NCBI GenBank assembly: GCA_958009055.1
Contig: OY253651.1
Location: forward strand, 930,001-994,000
Length of the DNA: 64,000 nt
Reading direction: 5' to 3'
Source: Choricystis sp. odSpoLacu1
Lineage: Eukaryota > Chlorophyta > Trebouxiophyceae
Shown: positions 60,067 through 64,000 of the stretch, piece by piece
Layout of the letters: every line of letters begins with the position of its first letter
Numbering within the stretch: the first letter of the stretch is position 1
Notes under the pieces: model-generated
What the model was told of the DNA's origin: nothing
Database searches by the model: none
What the model saw: only the letters and a program-made list of their open reading frames with translations
Made by a program: the position numbers and the translations under genes

Positions 60067-62087
60067 ATGCTGGCCACTGGACGACCTCCGCCCTCTGCCG
60101 CGGTGGCCATCGGCGCGCCGGCCCGCGCTGCGCCGGCAGCGCTCGCGGTGGCCGAGCTGGGCGACCTGGCGGCCACGCCGCCCCAGGTGGGGATGGCCAC
60201 GTTCCCGGATGACGAGCCTGACGTGGCGGTGAGTGAATGCGGGGGGAGGAAGAGGGTGGAATGGCGGACGGTTTTCGGCCTCCCGTTGCTCTCGTTTGCT
60301 CCCTGCCCTAAAAACCCTCGCTTTTTTTCACAGGCCGAAGCCCTCACCCTCTCCCCCGTCGCCGCCGTCTGCCACCACGCCCGCGCCGACGCCTCCCCCG
60401 CCCGCCTGGCCCACGCGGCCGCCGTCGCGCCGGCTGGTGGCGCGGCTGGGCGCACCGCGTCAGCGTCCGAGCTGCTGCCCCTGCTAACCGACCTCTCCCG
60501 CGCGCGCGACTCCGACGTGCGGCGCGAGGCAGCGGTCCAGGCGGGCGACTTGGCAATTATTTGGCATGCTCAAGATGGAGCGACCGCGGCGGAGGCGGAG
60601 GTGGGGGCGTTGGCTGGCATCGCGTTGGCGCTGGCTGCCGATGACGAACCGTGCGTCGCAGACGCCGCCGTGGCCGCCGCCGCCGCCACCGCGGCCGCCC
60701 TGCCGCCGGCGTCTTTAGAAGCAACCATGGGCCCGCCCCTAACCACCCTGGCACGATCCAGCGACCCGGACGCCCGGGCTGCGGGCGCGCGGACCGCCCT
60801 GGCAGTGGCGCGCGCGACGGGCAGCCCCAGTTTCCTCCACCTCGCCCTCTCCCTGGCCACGGACGCAGCCTACAGCGTGCGCCGGTGCGTGGTAGGCGGT
60901 GTGGCTGCTGCCGCGGCTGCGGTGGGGGAGCCGGAGGCCGCGGTTGCCACCCTGGCTGGTGGTTCAAAGGACAGTGTGTGGGCGGTTCGCGCTGCCACCG
61001 CGCGCGCGCTGCCGCCCGCCGCAGCGTCTCTTGGGCCTGCCACCGCAGACACCGACCTAGTGCCTCTAGCCATCACCCTCGCCGACGATCCCTCGCGCTG
61101 GGTGGCGGCCGCCGCGGCGGCCGCCCTGCCGCCGCTGCTGGCGTGCGCGTGTGGCGGTGGCGACGCCCACCCGCCGTCCGCCGCCTCCCTGGCCCGTGTC
61201 GCGGCCGCCGCCCGCGCGCGGGACGCGCCGGCTGATGCGTTGGATGCGCTGGCGGACGCCCTGCCCACGCTGGCGGCGGCCGCGGTGCGTGGCGATGGCG
61301 CGCGCGCGCGGCGAGCGGTGGCGCGCGCTCGCGCCCCGCGCTCTCGTTCCTCGCTCACTCCCCCCTGCCCGGCGCCCCGGCCGCCGCCGCCCGCGTGGTG
61401 GCCGCCGTCGCGTCCTCCGTCGGCCCCGAAGCCGCGGGCGCCGACGTGGCGCCCGTGGCGAGGGGGCTGCTGGTCGCGGCAGCAGCGCCGCGCTGTGGCG
61501 CGGCCACGGTCGCTGCGGCGGCGGCGGTCGCTGACACTCTCGCCGCCCTGCTGGCCGCCCTGCCGCCCGCCGACCGCCCGGCCCTGCTGCAGGCCGCGCT
61601 GGCCGCCATTCCCTTGGGCGACGCTCCGGCGTCCCCCGGGCTGGGGTGGCGCCCGCGCGCCGCGCTCGCGTCCGCACTCGCGACCGCGGCCTCCCTCCTC
61701 CCCCCGGCCTGCGTCTCCGACACCGCCTTGCCCGCCGCCCTGGCTGCCTCCCGCGACCGCGTGGCGTCCGTGCGGGACGCGGGCGCGGACGCGACGGGGG
61801 CGTTGTTGGCGGCCGCGCCGAAAGGCGCGCCCGCCGTGGCCGACACGCTGTCCGCACTGGAGGCCGACGCCGCCTCCTCCTCCCCCCACGCCCGCCGCGC
61901 GGCCGCTGTGCGCGCCGCGGGCGCGGCTTTGGCGGCGGCGGCGGGCGGGGGAGGCTTCCTGGATGACCGGTGCCTCGACCGCCTGGCGTCCCTGGTGACC
62001 GCAGCGTCCGACGACCGCGACCTGGCGGTGCGGCGGGCGGGGGCGAGGGTGGAGGCGGCGTGGCGGTCGGGGCAGAGAGAGGCGTGA
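60067..62087 (+). CDS. PPP4R1: HEAT-repeat protein, PP4R1-like phosphatase regulatory subunit, with frame break
   Basis: Exon 1 (60067-60228) and exon 2 (60334-62087); about 637 residues if the break is bridged. The N-terminus MATFPDDEPDVA is followed by many helical pairs. LAGGSKDSVWAVRAATARAL and LADDPSRWVAAAAAAALPPL match successive HEAT repeats of PPP4R1 (DNVWGVRKACAE..., SDPSRWVRQAAFQS...). Later repeats (ASVRDAGADATGALL, DRDLAVRRAGARVEAAW) close the array. PP4R1 binds the PP4 catalytic subunit and is itself a HEAT solenoid. The frame is lost in a GC-repeat (61298-61310), where two bases fewer restore the downstream HEAT frame (SFLAHSPLPGAPAAAARVVA). The 105-bp intron has no in-frame stop. 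Confidence 0.7.
61298..61310 (+). repeat. (GC)n tract with frame break in HEAT-repeat gene
   Basis: Alternating GC for 13 bases; one unit fewer joins the two coding frames. Confidence 0.75.
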
Positions 62088-63519
62088 TGAGGCTTGATTC
62101 ATTTGTTCAACGATTCAACGTTCCAACGTTTCGCAGAGACTTTTTTAATTCCCGCCACACCACACTGGCGCGTGAGACCCATCATTTAGTTTGGAAAGGG
62201 GGCTGGGCGCGCAAGGGCAGTGGGTGCCCCCAGTGCGCGCGCGACACACACAGTCCTCGTCACACAGCCAACCTCCCCAAAAAAAAGGTCGCACAAAAAA
62301 AAAGCCGCCTCCTAACCCTGGGCGGCCGCGCGGTGCGCACACACCGCGCGAGGGGTCCCTTGGGACACGTCGAGCGATCCAGGCGTGTCAAGTGGCGTGC
62401 GGGGAAACGAAAACAAAAAGCCAAAAAAAAGGCCGACGCACGGAAAGAAAAAACACGGCAAGGGAGGGGGGATGGTGGAGGCCACCGCCCCCCTCTCCAC
62501 GCGTCATCCCCAGCGCCGGCGCTCGTTTCTTGGGGTTTTGAGTGAGTAAGGACTTCAGAAAGATTCACTGGAAGGAGCATCCCCCGGTTAAGGGGGGGGT
62601 GATGAAAAAAAAAGGTGCGAACCCAGCGAAAGTGTCAAAAACAGGGGTGGGTGGGGGGAACACAACGCACGCGGGTGGTGGTTTGGGGGGGGGGGGGGGG
62701 GGGGCGAAAAACACACACAGAGTAAAAAGGAAAAAAAGGCAAGCGGGGGGGCGACAAATGAAGGGGGGGGGGGACTGCAGAGCGCCAGGGGGCAGAGGGG
62801 GGGGTGTTCAGAGGTCTTTAGGGTGGGGACGAAAGAAAAAGGAAGAAAAACACACACAGAAGCGGAGTAGGGAGCCTGCGCACAGAAAAGTTGGGGGAAG
62901 GAAAAAAGGCCAAACGCGGGGGTTTGGGAGGCGTCTGCGGCGGGTGGCGCGCGCGCGCGCGCGCACACACACGCACGAAAAAACGAGGGCAGCGCCGCGG
63001 GTGGGTAAAAGTGGGTTGGGTGGTGTGTGTGCGTCATGGATGATGGTCGGAGGAGGGGGGGGGCGAAGGGGGCGCGTGCACAAAAAAGAACGACAGGGGG
63101 GAACGACGCGGCATCCGCGTCTCCCCCGCTCGTGTGGGCAGCGCGCCCGCGCCTCCGCCTCCCCACCCCCCCGTTGTGTTCACATCCCCCTTGTGTCCCC
63201 CCGCTCGTGTCCTTGGCGTGCCCCGCGCCCATGCGCGTGTGTGGTGGCAGGGGCGGCGGCAGTCGTGTGGAGGAAAAAACTCTAGTGTTTTTTTTTTGGC
63301 GGGCGGCAGCCGTGGAGGCCGCCGCCGGAGGGGTGTGGGGCGCCCAGCCCCGACAAAAAGCAGCGTGGTGGTGTGGGACGGGCGCGCGCGAATGATTTTG
63401 CGTGGGTGTGGGTGGCGGTGTGGGTGGGCACGGGGGGGAAGGAACAGAAGGGGAGGGGGCACGCGGGGTGGTTTTGTTTCGCCCGCCCCCTCCCCTCCTC
63501 CCCCCAACCTCTCCCCACA
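62088..63519. other. 1.4-kb gene-poor, purine-biased spacer
   Basis: This lies between convergent stops of the HEAT gene and DDX6. The plus strand is rich in G and A runs (G runs near 62686-62703, 62765-62773 and 63056-63062, several A runs), and includes GC/CA repeats around 62950-62976. No conserved reading frame, tRNA or other RNA gene was recognised. Confidence 0.5.
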
Positions 63520-63999
63520 TCACACGCAGTACAGACTCTTCTCAATCACCGCGGGAATCGGCTTGATCTCCGTCCCCAGCTCCTGCTCGATGCGGTACAG
63601 GTTGAAACGGTCATCGTACGTGATGAGGTTGATGGCCAACCCCAGGTGCCCAAACCGCCCACTGCGCCCCACCCTGTGCAGGTACGTCTCAGACGACCTG
63701 GGGAAGTCGAAGTTGATGACGACGTTGACGGCTTGAATGTCGATGCCGCGGGTGAAGAGGTCGGAGGAGACGAGGTTGCGGCACGACCCGTTGCGAAAGT
63801 CGTGGAAGACGCGGTTGCGGTGGCTCTGCAGCATGCGCGCGTGGATGTAGAAGCACGAGTACCCCAGCTCCGTGATCTTCTTGGCCAGCAGTTCGACGCG
63901 GTTGACCGAGTTGCAGAAGATGATGGACTGATTGATCTGGAGCTTGGAGAACAGGGTGTTGAGGCAGTGCACTTTTTGCTTTTCCTCCACAAAGGCATA
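63520..63999 (-). CDS. DHH1: DEAD-box helicase DDX6/Dhh1 (RCK), 3' partial
   Basis: The frame is open at the window edge and runs to the stop at 63520; 159 C-terminal residues are visible. They form the second RecA domain: [35 protein letters not shown] (motif IV-V region), [20 protein letters not shown] (motif V), [20 protein letters not shown] (motif VI) and the ending [20 protein letters not shown]. This is DDX6/Dhh1, the P-body translational repressor and decapping activator. The [13 protein letters not shown] wording and the [12 protein letters not shown] tail are diagnostic. Only the 3' part is present; the start is beyond the window. Confidence 0.95.
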   Translation of the reverse strand, partial: YAFVEEKQKVHCLNTLFSKLQINQSIIFCNSVNRVELLAKKITELGYSCFYIHARMLQSHRNRVFHDFRNGSCRNLVSSDLFTRGIDIQAVNVVINFDFPRSSETYLHRVGRSGRFGHLGLAINLITYDDRFNLYRIEQELGTEIKPIPAVIEKSLYCV

Positions 64000-64000
64000 G

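Overview
The window is nuclear DNA from a GC-rich green alga. The basis is 40 protein-coding genes interrupted by 45 inferred short introns (44 GT-AG, one GC-AG) and a mix of plant-lineage proteins: two SnRK2-type kinases, a ClpR subunit, a nuclear gene for plastid ribosomal protein uL22 with a leader, D-glycerate 3-kinase, a Sip1/raffinose-synthase-like glycosidase, plastid-type IscA, and a formin with a PTEN-like/C2 N-terminus. The species cannot be named from this. There are no operons, ribosome binding sites, CRISPR arrays, insertion sequences or recognisable transposons, and I found no convincing tRNA, rRNA or snRNA gene.

Layout. 1-8.4 kb: 3' end of a possible virilizer-like gene, a secreted fasciclin-domain protein, two tandem SnRK2-like kinases, a PrmC/HemK methyltransferase, mitoribosomal mS33 and a 32-residue membrane microprotein. 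8.6-14.7 kb: TFIIH subunit TFB1/p62, a TMEM115-like Golgi membrane protein, and a WBP4/ZOP1-like splicing protein. 15-23.8 kb: PP2C phosphatase, plastid uL22, ClpR, two unknown proteins, a shortened DCC-family protein and a FAHD1-type hydrolase. 24-34 kb: a large formin, an unknown membrane protein, a FANCE-like protein, a Canopy-family ER protein and Pol I factor TAF1B/Rrn7. 33.6-46.9 kb: DDX19/Dbp5 helicase, an ABCB half transporter, a coiled-coil protein, ribosomal uL13 (RPL13A), a small unknown protein, PSMD9/Nas2, SRP19 and the Sip1-like glycosidase. 47-64 kb: an Ala-rich coiled-coil protein, an F-box/LRR/ankyrin protein, a histidine phosphatase, proteasome ATPase RPT4, a GDSL esterase, glycerate kinase, a CD2BP2/LIN1-like U5 snRNP protein, IscA, a PP4R1-like HEAT protein and the 3' part of DDX6/Dhh1.

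The genes are mostly housekeeping and lie on both strands with short spacers. Many pairs are divergent and probably share promoters. There is no sign of a functional gene cluster. The recurring themes are RNA handling (DDX19, DDX6, WBP4, CD2BP2 and possibly virilizer), the proteasome (RPT4 and PSMD9) and plastid proteostasis, and these look coincidental.

Four genes (formin, RPT4, CD2BP2-like, PP4R1-like) have their reading frame broken exactly at a poly-C or (CG)n tract while both flanks remain conserved. This looks like assembly indels or repeat slippage rather than gene decay. I did not find a clearly undescribed multi-gene system. The best single-locus oddities are the formin with an FH2 domain split by proline repeats, a 170-bp dinucleotide repeat abutting a splice donor in RPT4, introns that can be read through, and the SnRK2 pair with altered catalytic loops.
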